Positions 7,070-16,705 of a stretch of DNA of 59,865 bases are shown in pieces (position 1 is the stretch's first letter; each line of letters opens with the position of its first letter). Below the pieces are notes generated by a model. That model was not told the origin of the DNA and did no database searches. It saw only the letters and a program-made list of their open reading frames with translations. This DNA is from Ancalomicrobiaceae bacterium (GTDB lineage: Bacteria; Pseudomonadota; Alphaproteobacteria; Rhizobiales; Ancalomicrobiaceae), in contig JARLIT010000006.1 of NCBI GenBank assembly GCA_031291575.1, positions 1-59,865 of the forward strand. The letters run 5' to 3'. Made by a program: the position numbers and the translations under genes.

Positions 7070-10000
7070 TCACGCCCCCCGGTCGCGTCGGGCTCTGCCG
7101 ATGATTTCGCTGACCCGGCGATCTGCGATCAGCGCCGACAAATCAGGCGCCAGCTTGCGCCGCCAGTTCGGACGCTCGCGATCGGTGCCCGGCAGATTGA
7201 CCGCATGTGTCTCGCCGACGAGATCGTCGAGCTGAGCGAGCGCGATGACCGACGGCGAGCCGAACACCAGCGCATGCACCGCCGCGATCGCCGCATCGTC
7301 GAGCGGCTTGGCCGGATCGGGCGCGACCGGCAACTGCCCTTCCGCGACGAGAAGGCTGCCGAGCTCGCCCTTTTCCGCGTCGCGCACGCTCCGGGCCGTG
7401 GCGAGCGCCTCGCCGGCGAGGAAACCGAGCCCGGCCTTCTCGTCGATGTCGGTACCTTGCCACCAGCCGGCGAGCGTCGCCAGATCGTGGGTGGAGACGC
7501 AGGCGGCCGACCGCGCCGGCCAGTATTTCGGCGGCGTGAAGCCCCTGCCCTGCCGCTCGAACCACAGGACCTTGTAGGCCAGGACATTGGCCTCGGCCAG
7601 CCGCTCGCGGAAGCCGTCCGGCACGGTGCCGAGGTCCTCGCCGACGACGATGCAGTCGGCCTTGCGGCTTTCGAGCGCGATCAGCCCCAACAGATCCCCG
7701 AACGGCATGTCAACATAGGCGCCCTCCGCCCCGCTCGCTCCGTCCGGCACGACGAACAGCCGCCGGATGCCCATCGCGTGGTCGATCCGGAGCGCCCCAG
7801 CGTGCGCCATGTTGGCGGCGATCAACGCCGAAAAGCTGGCATAACCACCCTCGGCCAGTTTCAGCGGATTGGGCGGCGGCAGGTTCCAGACCTGTCCGCC
7901 GGTCGAGAACGGGTCCGGCGGCGCGCCAATCGACGTGCCATGCATCAGCCGGTCGCGTTCCGACCAGCTCTCGGCCCCATCCGGCGCGCAGCCGACGGCA
8001 AGGTCCCGATAGAAGCCGAGCGTCAGTCCGGTCGCCTTGCCGGCCGCAGCGGCCTCGGCAAGCTGCCGGTCCGCCAGCCACTGCAGGAAGGAGTGATAGC
8101 GGATCGCCCGTTCGCGCTTGTCCGGCCTCAGCGCCGCGATTCCCGCTGCCGGCCATTCACGCCAATCGGTGTGGCCGATCTCGTCGGCGAGCGTCTGGAA
8201 TTCGGCGAAACGCTGCAAGGCCTCGCCGCCGCGATCGACAAAGGCGTCGAATTCCTGCGCCAGCGCCGTCGCGGCTGACCCGGCAAGCGTCCGCTCGAAG
8301 GCGGCGAACGCCAGATCGAGAACCCGTTTCTTCGATTGCCAGACACGCGGATAGTCGACCGAAGTCAGCTGCGACAGCGCGGTGTCGACCCGCGCCTCCG
8401 ACCACAGAGCGGTGCGAACCTCTTCGCCGCGCAGGATCGCCGGCAAGTTGGTGATGTCGATATAGATGGGATCGAGGAACCGGCGGTCGGACGGATGGTA
8501 GGGGCTCGCCCGCTCCCGATCGCCCGGAAACATCGCATGCAAGGGATTGAGCCCGACGACCGACGCCCCGACGCTGCCGGCCCATTCCGCCAACCGGGCC
8601 AGCGTCGAAAAATCGCCGATGCCCTGATCGCCATTGCGCCTCAACGTATAGAGGTGGGTCGCCAGTCCGAAGCGGCGACTGCCGGCGTCGAGCATGGGTG
8701 GCAGGTAGCAGGTCTGCGGCACGACGACGATGTCCGTCGCCACCTCCGGCCGCTCGGCCAGGATCAACCGATGCCGCCCGAGCGGCAGCGCCGGCAACAC
8801 AATCTGTCGCTGGATCCGAGCCGCGCCGTCGGCGGCGATCACGCGGATCTCCTCGCCGGCACGCGGCTGAATGGCGAATTCCTCGATCATCCCGTCCTGC
8901 CGCCGGACGAGCAGTTCTGTGGTCCGCGCCGTTCGTGCGAATTCGCCTCCGAGGGGCACGGCGATCGGACTGCCCTGGCGCACGACGAGCGTCTCCGGCA
9001 GGGCCCGCTCGTGCCGGGCGGAAAGGTGGGCGAGACTGTCGCGGATGTCGCCGCCCGAGCCGGCCGCCAGCCCCATGGCGGCCAGGATCGCGCGCTTCGT
9101 CTCCGGCTTCACCTCGGTGCGCTTGCCTGAGACCTCCCACCAATCGGGCGAAATGCCGGCGCTTGCAGCCAACTGGTCGAGCGCAGCGCCGTCGTCGCTC
9201 GGTCGCCGCGGCACTTTCACCGCCGAGATCACCTCGTGCGCCACCGCGACGGAACGCGCCGCCAGGCGGTAGCTGGCGCTCGAAATGGTGCCGGCATCCT
9301 TCGCCGGCTCGGCGGTGTCGACATCGAGCCACCACGCCCGCCCCACGCCGGGCTCTGGCAATTGCAGGTCGATATCGGCCAAACCGGCGTTGATCGCCAC
9401 CAGAACGTCGACGCCATCGGCGTCCTCGGCACCGAAGTGCGCCACCAGCAGCCGGTTCTGGGGATCGATCCAGTCGGCCGTTTGCATCAGCCGTCCCGCA
9501 GCATTGAGCCAGGTGACATCGGCAGAGAGCCCGGGGGCCGGCGGCGCGCCCGCCAGCGCCCGTTCCGAATTCAAGGCCGGCAGCTCGCGGCGGATGCGGA
9601 TCAGCCGGGCGACGAGGCTCATCAGCTCGCCATCGGCCCGCGCCCAGTCCATCCATGAGATCTCGTTGTCCTGCGCATAGGCATTGTTGTTGCCGCGCTG
9701 CGTCCGCCCGATCTCGTCGCCCATCGACAGCATCGGCGTACCGCGGGCGAGAATCAGCGTCGCCAGCAACCCGCGCTGGTCGCGTTGGCGCTTGGCGACG
9801 ACCACCGCATCGCCCGTCGCCCCCTCGACGCCATGGTTCCAGGAATGATTGGCGTCGGTACCGTCGCGGTTGTCCTCGCCGTTCGTCTCGTTGTGCTTGC
9901 GCTCGTAGGCGACGAGGTCGGCGAGCGTGAAACCGTCATGCGCGGTGATCAGATTGACACTCCGTGACACCGGCCGGCGTTTGGGAGCGAGGAAATCGGC

Positions 10001-11311
10001 CGAGCCGGCAAAATTGGTGGTGAAGGCACCGATCAGCGCCTCCTCGCCTTTCCAGAAACGGCGGGCGACATCGCGGAACCGATCGTTCCATTCGCCCCAG
10101 CCGGACGGGAAATGGCCGAGCTGGTAGCCGCCCCAACCGATGTCCCACGGTTCGGCGATCAGGATCAGCTCGCGCAACGTGGGGTCCTGGCGGACGGCGG
10201 TGAGGAACGGATGGTCGGCATCGAAGCCGTTCGGCCCACGGGCGAGCGTCGTCGCCAGGTCGAAGCGGAAACCATCGAGGTGCGCCCGAACCGCCCAGGT
10301 TCTGAGCGCCTCCAGCATCAGCCGCACGACATGCGGCTTCTCGGCGCGGAAGGTGTTGCCGCACCCGGCATCGTCGGCGATGCGGCTGTTGTCCTCCGGT
10401 GTCAACCGATACCAGCCGGCGTTGTCGAGCCCGCGGAAGGAGAGCGTCGGACCGAGGCTGTCACCCTCGGCGGAGTGGTTCAACACGACGTCGAGGATGA
10501 CGGCAATGCCGGCTGCGTGCAGCGCGTCGACGGCCGCGGCGATCTCGGCAAAGCCGCCGGGCGCCAAACGGAGATCGGGCGACAGCGGCGCGATCGGGTT
10601 GTAGCCCCAGTAATTGGTGAGACCAAGCGGCCCCAGGTGGCGCTCGTCGAGCCCGGCGGCAGCCGGCATGAGCTCGACTGCGGTGATGCCGAGTCCGGTC
10701 AGATGGCGGATTGCCGCCGGATGGGCGAGCCCGGCGAAGGTGCCGCGGATCTCAGGTGGCACGTCGAGCAGCCGTCGGGTGAACCCCTTGACGTGCAGCT
10801 CGTAGATGACGAGATCGCGCCAGGGGTGCAGTGCCCGGCGCGGCGCGGCCGTGACCGGTGCCTCGACGATCGCCTTCGGCACGACGGCAGCACTGTCGGC
10901 GGCATCCTCCATCTGACCGGTCATACGCCGGTCGAACATCAGGGGATCAAGCCGGAACGGCCGGTCGAAGCGGGTGGCGAAGGGATCGATCAGCAGTTTT
11001 GCCGGATTGAAGCGATGCCCATCCGCCGGTCGGAAGGCCCCATGCGCCCTGAGACCGTAGCGGTCGCCAATCGCCACGCCGCCGACGGCGCCGTGGTGCA
11101 CGCCGCCGGTCCGCTCCGGCAACCGCACACAGTCGATCTCTTCCTCGCCGCGCGAATCGAACAGGCAGATGTCGATCGCCTCAGCATTCGGGGCATAGAC
11201 CGCGACATTGACACCGCCACCGTCGATCGCGGCACTCGCCACCGCACTGGTGCGATCGACGGGCACGACACCGAGCGGCTCTGGCGAGCCGGGGCCGACG
11301 AGACGGGACAT
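7070..11311 (-). CDS. glgX-malQ: fused glycogen debranching enzyme GlgX and 4-alpha-glucanotransferase MalQ
   Basis: One 1413-residue frame joins two complete GH enzymes. Residues about 1-690 are GlgX: a CBM48-like N-domain, GH13 barrel with Asp351 in FRFDLATTL, Glu387 in LIAEPWD and Asp459 in ITAHDGFTL. It cuts alpha-1,6 branches of phosphorylase limit dextrin. Residues about 709-1413 are full-length MalQ (GH77): its own N-domain with AGISPDWW, then Asp1177 in ALRIDHAM, Glu1225 in VGEDLGTV and Asp1275 in STHDLATL, the nucleophile, acid/base and stabiliser positions. MalQ disproportionates maltooligosaccharides. I chose the ATG at 11311 since AGGAAG sits before it; an in-frame ATG at 11341 adds ten residues. 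It is last in the glg operon, 78 bases after glgA. Usually these are two genes. Confidence 0.93.
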   Translation of the reverse strand: MSRLVGPGSPEPLGVVPVDRTSAVASAAIDGGGVNVAVYAPNAEAIDICLFDSRGEEEIDCVRLPERTGGVHHGAVGGVAIGDRYGLRAHGAFRPADGHRFNPAKLLIDPFATRFDRPFRLDPLMFDRRMTGQMEDAADSAAVVPKAIVEAPVTAAPRRALHPWRDLVIYELHVKGFTRRLLDVPPEIRGTFAGLAHPAAIRHLTGLGITAVELMPAAAGLDERHLGPLGLTNYWGYNPIAPLSPDLRLAPGGFAEIAAAVDALHAAGIAVILDVVLNHSAEGDSLGPTLSFRGLDNAGWYRLTPEDNSRIADDAGCGNTFRAEKPHVVRLMLEALRTWAVRAHLDGFRFDLATTLARGPNGFDADHPFLTAVRQDPTLRELILIAEPWDIGWGGYQLGHFPSGWGEWNDRFRDVARRFWKGEEALIGAFTTNFAGSADFLAPKRRPVSRSVNLITAHDGFTLADLVAYERKHNETNGEDNRDGTDANHSWNHGVEGATGDAVVVAKRQRDQRGLLATLILARGTPMLSMGDEIGRTQRGNNNAYAQDNEISWMDWARADGELMSLVARLIRIRRELPALNSERALAGAPPAPGLSADVTWLNAAGRLMQTADWIDPQNRLLVAHFGAEDADGVDVLVAINAGLADIDLQLPEPGVGRAWWLDVDTAEPAKDAGTISSASYRLAARSVAVAHEVISAVKVPRRPSDDGAALDQLAASAGISPDWWEVSGKRTEVKPETKRAILAAMGLAAGSGGDIRDSLAHLSARHERALPETLVVRQGSPIAVPLGGEFARTARTTELLVRRQDGMIEEFAIQPRAGEEIRVIAADGAARIQRQIVLPALPLGRHRLILAERPEVATDIVVVPQTCYLPPMLDAGSRRFGLATHLYTLRRNGDQGIGDFSTLARLAEWAGSVGASVVGLNPLHAMFPGDRERASPYHPSDRRFLDPIYIDITNLPAILRGEEVRTALWSEARVDTALSQLTSVDYPRVWQSKKRVLDLAFAAFERTLAGSAATALAQEFDAFVDRGGEALQRFAEFQTLADEIGHTDWREWPAAGIAALRPDKRERAIRYHSFLQWLADRQLAEAAAAGKATGLTLGFYRDLAVGCAPDGAESWSERDRLMHGTSIGAPPDPFSTGGQVWNLPPPNPLKLAEGGYASFSALIAANMAHAGALRIDHAMGIRRLFVVPDGASGAEGAYVDMPFGDLLGLIALESRKADCIVVGEDLGTVPDGFRERLAEANVLAYKVLWFERQGRGFTPPKYWPARSAACVSTHDLATLAGWWQGTDIDEKAGLGFLAGEALATARSVRDAEKGELGSLLVAEGQLPVAPDPAKPLDDAAIAAVHALVFGSPSVIALAQLDDLVGETHAVNLPGTDRERPNWRRKLAPDLSALIADRRVSEIIGRARRDRGA

Positions 11312-11389
11312 GGCGCACTTCCTGGTCGGGGATACGACCATAAACTATTGACGAATCGGCAGCTTTTGGCAATCGAAATGGCGCGGGCG

Positions 11390-12841
11390 TCACCCCCCCG
11401 AACGCAACGATACGATGTCGCGGTAAAGCGCCGCGTAGTGCTTGGCCGGGCCGCGCCAGGAGACATCCGTCCGCATGGCATTCTTCTGCAGCTGCCCCCA
11501 GGCCTCCTGGTCGCGCCAGATTTCGGCCATGCGCTCGAGCCCCGTCTCGAGCGCCTTGACCGTAACCGGCGCAAACTGGACGCCCGTGCCGACGCCGGCA
11601 GCCCTGGCCATCTCGTTGGCATCGATGATCGTGTCGGCCAATCCGCCGACGCGGGCGACCAGCGGCAACGCGCCGTAGCGCAGGGCGCACAGCTGGGTGA
11701 GGCCACACGGTTCGAAGCGCGATGGCACGATGAGGGAATCGACGGCGCCCTGGACGAGATGGGCCAAGTCCTCGTCGTAGCCGAAGAACGTGCCGATGCG
11801 CCCCGGATGCTCGGCCGCCGCGACGGAAAAGGCCTGCTGGATGGCATCCTCACCGGTACCGATGAGGGCCAGCTGCGCACCGGTGGCAATCAGATGCGGC
11901 AGCGCTTCGACCAGCAGGTCGAGCCCTTTCTGCCAGGACAGCCGGCTGACGACACCGTAGAGGAGCTGGTCGGGAGCGTCGTCGAGACCGAGCCGCTGTT
12001 GCAGCGCCGCCTTGTTGAGCTTGCGCTTCACCCGTGTGTTGAGGGCGAAACGCTGCGGCAGACAGATGTCGGTCTGCGGGTTCCACACCGTGTCGTCGAT
12101 CCCATTCAGGATGCCGACCAGATCGGTGCCGCGGTCGGTCAAGAGCCCCGACAACCCCATGCCGCCTTCGGTCGAGCGGATCTCCGAGGCATAGGTCGGC
12201 GATACCGTGGTCACCCGGTCGGCAATGGCAAGGCCGCCTTTGAGGAAGCCGATCATGCCGTAGTACTCGACGCCGTCGAGCGAGAAGGCATGCGGCGGCA
12301 GGCCGAGCGCCGGCAGGAGACCGGCCGGAAACTGCCCCTGGAAGGCAAGATTGTGCACGGTGAGAACGCTCGGAGCGTGACGGCGGGCGTCATACCGCAG
12401 GAAGGCCGGCACCAGACCGGCCTGCCAGTCGTGAGCATGGACGACGTCGGGCACAAAACCCGCGATCTCGCCATAGGCGATCTGTGCAGCGACGCGGGCA
12501 AGCGCGGCGAAACGGAAGGCGTTGTCCGGCCAGTCGACTCCCTCGGGCGAGACGTAGGGCCCGCCCGGCCGGTCGTAGAGGTGCTTGGCCTCGATGACGA
12601 AGAGCTGCAGCCCGGCGGCTTCAGCCGACAGGATCGTCGCCGGCCCGCCGAACAGTTCGTCCATCCAATAGACCGGCGCGACATTGTCGATCGCGCTCAT
12701 CACGGCGGGGTAGCCAGGCAACAGCGTGATCACTTCGACGCCTTCGGCCGCGAGCGCGGAGGGAAGCGCGCCAGCCACATCGGCGAGGCCGCCGGTCTTG
12801 ATCAGCGGATAGACTTCCGAGACGACAGACAGGACTTTCAT
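11390..12841 (-). CDS. glgA: glycogen synthase GlgA (ADP-glucose)
   Basis: GlgA is a GT5 glucosyltransferase that adds glucose from ADP-glucose to the growing alpha-1,4 chain. The 483-residue length is normal. The N-terminal ADP-glucose site KTGGLADVAGALPSAL (Lys16 region) is intact, VHAHDWQAGLVPAFLRY and TVHNLAFQG are present, and the C-terminal Rossmann half has SRLSWQKGLDLLVEALP and SRFEPCGLTQLCALRYG with the catalytic glutamate. The ATG at 12841 follows a GGGGGG-rich ribosome binding region. It lies 118 bases after glgC in the operon. Confidence 0.96.
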   Translation of the reverse strand: MKVLSVVSEVYPLIKTGGLADVAGALPSALAAEGVEVITLLPGYPAVMSAIDNVAPVYWMDELFGGPATILSAEAAGLQLFVIEAKHLYDRPGGPYVSPEGVDWPDNAFRFAALARVAAQIAYGEIAGFVPDVVHAHDWQAGLVPAFLRYDARRHAPSVLTVHNLAFQGQFPAGLLPALGLPPHAFSLDGVEYYGMIGFLKGGLAIADRVTTVSPTYASEIRSTEGGMGLSGLLTDRGTDLVGILNGIDDTVWNPQTDICLPQRFALNTRVKRKLNKAALQQRLGLDDAPDQLLYGVVSRLSWQKGLDLLVEALPHLIATGAQLALIGTGEDAIQQAFSVAAAEHPGRIGTFFGYDEDLAHLVQGAVDSLIVPSRFEPCGLTQLCALRYGALPLVARVGGLADTIIDANEMARAAGVGTGVQFAPVTVKALETGLERMAEIWRDQEAWGQLQKNAMRTDVSWRGPAKHYAALYRDIVSLRSGG

Positions 12842-12959
12842 TGCGCCCCCCGGCCAGAGCCATTCCAGGAAGAGTGATGGGCTGTTTGCCGCAGGACCCT
12901 ACAAATCGACAGGGAGCCGCGGCCTTGCATCGCAAGGCCGAAGCGCCCCGGTGCTCAAA

Positions 12960-14228
12960 TCAGCTCTGCAACCTGTCGATCATCGGCTGGGTGATCAGCG
13001 TGATGCCCTTCGGCGAACGGCGGAAGCGCTTGGCGTCGAGTTCAGGATCCTCACCGACGACGAGGCCCTCGGGGATCTCCACGCCGCGGTCGACCACCAC
13101 GTTCATCAGCCGCGCACCGCGCCCGACACTGACATACGGCAGCACGACGGCATTCTCCACGATCGAATAGGAGTTGACGCGGACGCCGGTGAAGAGGAGC
13201 GAGCGCTTTAGCAGCGCGCCCGATACGATGCAGCCGCCCGACACCAGCGAGGAGATGGCCTGGCCGCGCCGGCCCTCGAGGTCATGCACGAATTTCGCCG
13301 GCGGCGTGATCTCGCCATAGGTCCAGATCGGCCAGTCGCGATCGAAAAGGTCGAGATCAGGCACCACGTCGGTCAGGTCGATATTGGCCTCCCAATAGGC
13401 GTCGACCGTGCCGACGTCGCGCCAGTAGGGGCCGGTCTCCTTGGTCGAACGCACGCAGGAGCGCGAGAAGTGGTGGGCGACCGCTTTGCCGTTCTTGACG
13501 ATGTAGGGGATGATGTCCTTGCCGAAGTCGCGGCTAGACCCCGGCGTGCGCGCATCGCGCTCCAGGATGTCGAACAGGAACTTGGTGTCGAACACGTAGA
13601 TGCCCATCGAGGCCAGCGCCTTGTCAGGCTTGCCGGGCATCGGCGGCGGATCGGCCGGCTTCTCGACGAAGTCGATGATGCGGTCGGCGATGTCGACGTG
13701 CATCACGCCGAAGCCCTTGGCCTCCTCGCGCGGCACTTCCAGGCAACCGACGGTGACGTCGGCGCCCTGGTCGACGTGCTGCTGCAACATCAGTTCGTAG
13801 TCCATCTTGTAGATGTGGTCGCCGGCAAGCACCACGATGTACTTGGACTCGTGCTCGTTGATGATGTCGATGTTCTGATAGACGGCGTCGGCGGTGCCCT
13901 CGTACCACATCTCTTCGGAAACGCGCTGGCTGGCCGGCAGAATGTCGAAGCTCTCGTTGCGCTCCGGCCGGAAGAAGTTCCAGCCGCGCTGCAGATGGCG
14001 GATGAGGCTATGCGCCTTATACTGGGTCGCCACGCCGATACGGCGGATACCGGAATTCAGCGCATTCGAGAGGGCGAAGTCGATGATGCGCGACTTGCCG
14101 CCGAAGTAGACTGCCGGCTTGGCACGACGGTCGGTCAGTTCCATCAACCGCGAGCCGCGTCCGCCGGCCAAAACATAGGCCATCGCATAGCGCGAGAGCG
14201 GGCTAGAGGCGGTGGGTTCCTTCGGCAT
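12960..14228 (-). CDS. glgC: glucose-1-phosphate adenylyltransferase GlgC
   Basis: GlgC makes ADP-glucose from ATP and glucose 1-phosphate, the committed and allosterically controlled step of glycogen synthesis. The 422-residue protein shows the nucleotide site [48 protein letters not shown] and [13 protein letters not shown] (the Asp that binds metal), and a C-terminal left-handed beta-helix with [15 protein letters not shown]. Basic residues of the fructose-1,6-bisphosphate/AMP regulatory region near the N-terminus are present ([12 protein letters not shown]). It follows glgB by 228 bases and precedes glgA. The start ATG at 14228 has AGGAGACAG upstream. Confidence 0.97.
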   Translation of the reverse strand: MPKEPTASSPLSRYAMAYVLAGGRGSRLMELTDRRAKPAVYFGGKSRIIDFALSNALNSGIRRIGVATQYKAHSLIRHLQRGWNFFRPERNESFDILPASQRVSEEMWYEGTADAVYQNIDIINEHESKYIVVLAGDHIYKMDYELMLQQHVDQGADVTVGCLEVPREEAKGFGVMHVDIADRIIDFVEKPADPPPMPGKPDKALASMGIYVFDTKFLFDILERDARTPGSSRDFGKDIIPYIVKNGKAVAHHFSRSCVRSTKETGPYWRDVGTVDAYWEANIDLTDVVPDLDLFDRDWPIWTYGEITPPAKFVHDLEGRRGQAISSLVSGGCIVSGALLKRSLLFTGVRVNSYSIVENAVVLPYVSVGRGARLMNVVVDRGVEIPEGLVVGEDPELDAKRFRRSPKGITLITQPMIDRLQS

Positions 14229-14456
14229 TGGCTGTCTCCTGCTCCTTGTTCCGGGATCCTAACGCTTTTCATATGCGATGGCCCAGATCTATCGTTTGAC
14301 TTGAACGGTCACGTTACGGCAATCGGCCATCCGTCGCGGGGTAGCTGCTGATCGACGGTTCCCGCTCCGCCCTCTGGGAAGCGCCGTGCCCGGCACTTCG
14401 AAGAGGCGGCAGCGATGGGGTTCGGGAGGCTGCTGGGCTCACCGTTCTCCTTTCCG
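14229..14456. other. 228-base spacer inside the glg operon
   Basis: The spacer between the glgB stop and the glgC start is larger than the other joints of the operon. I see no gene or strong hairpin. It could hold a second promoter for glgC-glgA-glgX-malQ, but no clear -35/-10 pair was found. Confidence 0.4.
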
Positions 14457-16658
14457 CTAGTCGAGACGCAGATAGATCGTGGCAAGCGGCGGCAGGGTCA
14501 CGACCGCGGAGACCGGCAAGCCGTGGCTCGGCGTATCTTCGGTCGTCACCTGACCGAGATTGCCCATGCCCGAACCACCGTAGACCGGTGCGTCTGTATT
14601 GAGGATCTCGCGCCAGATACCGGCGTTCGGCAATCCGAGGCGATAGCCGAGACGCGGCACCGGCGTGAAGTTCGAGATGACCGCCACCGGCTTGTCGTCG
14701 CCATCGCCCAGCCGCAGCCAAGCGAAAACCGACTGGTCGGCATCGTCCGCGCAGATCCAGCGGAATCCTTCCGGCTCGCAATCGCGCGCATAGAGCGCCG
14801 GCTCACTCCGATAGACCCCGTTCAAGTCCTTGACCAGCGCCTGGACGCCGCGGTGGTTGTCGTAGGCGAGGAGGTGCCAGTCGAGGCTCTGATTGAAGTT
14901 CCACTCTGCCCCTTGCGCGAATTCCTGCCCCATGAACAACAGTTTCTTGCCCGGATAGGCCCACATGAAGGCGTAATAGGCCCGCAAGTTGGCGAACTTC
15001 TGCCAGGGGTCACCCGGCATGCGGTCCAGGAGCGACCGCTTGCCATGCACCACCTCGTCGTGGCTCAAGGGCAGGAAGAAGTTCTCCGAATAGGCATAGA
15101 TCATGCCGAACGTCATCTGGTTGTGATGCCAGCGCCGGTGCACCGCTTCGTGCGACATGTACTCAAGCGTGTCGTGCATCCAGCCCATATTCCACTTGAA
15201 GCCGAAGCCGAGGCCACCGGCATCCGTCGGCCTGGAAACGCCGGCCCAAGCGGTCGATTCCTCGGCGATCGTCATCGTGCCGGGGTGCTCGGCATAGACG
15301 AGTTCGTTGAAGCGTTTGATGAAGGCCGTCGCGTCTCGGTTGTCGTTCGAGCCGTCCCAGTTCGGCAGCCATTCGCCCGGCTGGCGCGAGTAGTCGAGAT
15401 AGAGCATGGAGGCCACGGCATCGACGCGCAAGCCGTCGACATGGTAGCGATCGAGCCAGAACAGCGCGTTGGCGGCGAGCACATTGCCCACCTCGCGCCG
15501 GCCGTAGTCGTAGATCGCCGTGTTCCAGTCCGGCTGGAAGCCCTTGCGCGGATCAGCGTTCTCGTAGAGCGCCTCGCCGTCGAAATGCGCCAGCCCATGA
15601 ATGTCGGTGGGGAAATGCGCCGGCACCCAGTCGAGAATGATGCCGAGCCCGGCGCAATGCGCCGCGTCGACAAAACGGGCAAAGCCAGCCGCATCGCCGA
15701 AGCGTCGGGTCGGAGCAAACAGCCCGATCGGCTGATAGCCCCACGAGGCATCGAGCGGATGCTCCGAGACGGGCAAGAGCTCGAGATGGGTGAAGCCCAT
15801 GTGGGTGGCGTAGCCGACCAGTTTGTCGGCCAGTTCATCCCAACTGAGGAACCGACCGCCGTCGGGGCCGTCGCCCCGCATCCACGAGCCGAGGTGCACC
15901 TCGTAAGCCGAGAGCGGTACGCGGCGCGGGTCCTGGGCACGCCAATGGGCGCGATGCGCGTCGTCGTGCCAGTCGAAACCGTCGACCTTGGTGACGATCG
16001 AGGCGGTCGAAGGCCTGAGTTCGGCGCCAAAGCCGAAGGGATCGGCTTTCAGCGGTTGCAGCGTGCCGTCGCGGCTGACGATCTCGTACTTGTAGACCGC
16101 GCCCTCGCCGATGTCGGGGATGAAGATCTCCCAGAGCCCGGAATCGACGCGCTTGCGCATCTGGTGCGGCCGGCCGTCCCAGCCGTTGAAGTCGCCGACA
16201 ACGGAGACGCGCGTCGCATTCGGTGCCCAGACGGCGAAGGCAACACCGTCGACGCCCTCGTGCCGCATCGGGTGCGCCCCGAGCCGCTCGTACAGCGTGC
16301 GGTGCGTCCCCTCGATCAGGAGATAGTCGTCGACCTCCCCGAGCACCGGCCCGAAGGCGTAGGCGTCGCGCAATTCCCACACGCCGCCGGAATTGGTGGC
16401 GCGCAGACGATAGCTGAACGGGAGCGCAGCCCCTTTGAGCACGCCCTCGAACAGACCGGCGTCATCGATTCGCGTCAAGCCCAAGCTCGGCGCAGCACTG
16501 TCCGGGATGACCTCCAGCGTTTTGGCGCCGGGCACAAAGGCCCGGATCACCAGGCCGCCAGCGATAGCGTGCGGCCCCAGCAACGAGAAGGGATCCTTAT
16601 GGCGAGCGGCCACAATCAATGCGACGTCCGCCGGGGTCGTAATGACCTCTTGCGCCAT
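14457..16658 (-). CDS. glgB: 1,4-alpha-glucan branching enzyme GlgB
   Basis: GlgB transfers segments of linear glucan to make alpha-1,6 branches. It is 733 residues, the usual length of the long GlgB form with an extra N1 domain, followed by the CBM48 domain and GH13 barrel. Motifs are [21 protein letters not shown], Asp413 in RVDAVASM, the Glu of IAEESTAW and the Asp of [10 protein letters not shown]. The ATG at 16658 has GGAGGAACC immediately upstream. It is the second gene of the glg operon, 47 bases after glgP. Confidence 0.97.
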   Translation of the reverse strand: MAQEVITTPADVALIVAARHKDPFSLLGPHAIAGGLVIRAFVPGAKTLEVIPDSAAPSLGLTRIDDAGLFEGVLKGAALPFSYRLRATNSGGVWELRDAYAFGPVLGEVDDYLLIEGTHRTLYERLGAHPMRHEGVDGVAFAVWAPNATRVSVVGDFNGWDGRPHQMRKRVDSGLWEIFIPDIGEGAVYKYEIVSRDGTLQPLKADPFGFGAELRPSTASIVTKVDGFDWHDDAHRAHWRAQDPRRVPLSAYEVHLGSWMRGDGPDGGRFLSWDELADKLVGYATHMGFTHLELLPVSEHPLDASWGYQPIGLFAPTRRFGDAAGFARFVDAAHCAGLGIILDWVPAHFPTDIHGLAHFDGEALYENADPRKGFQPDWNTAIYDYGRREVGNVLAANALFWLDRYHVDGLRVDAVASMLYLDYSRQPGEWLPNWDGSNDNRDATAFIKRFNELVYAEHPGTMTIAEESTAWAGVSRPTDAGGLGFGFKWNMGWMHDTLEYMSHEAVHRRWHHNQMTFGMIYAYSENFFLPLSHDEVVHGKRSLLDRMPGDPWQKFANLRAYYAFMWAYPGKKLLFMGQEFAQGAEWNFNQSLDWHLLAYDNHRGVQALVKDLNGVYRSEPALYARDCEPEGFRWICADDADQSVFAWLRLGDGDDKPVAVISNFTPVPRLGYRLGLPNAGIWREILNTDAPVYGGSGMGNLGQVTTEDTPSHGLPVSAVVTLPPLATIYLRLD

Positions 16659-16705
16659 GGTTCCTCCCTTTCGCCCGGACTAGAATCCCGGTGCCTTGCA
16701 CGGCA

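Noticed and set aside
10112..12877. 921-codon plus-strand open frame antisense to glgX-malQ and glgA
   Set aside because: It is antisense to two clear genes, spans their boundary and shows no domain; a by-product of base composition.
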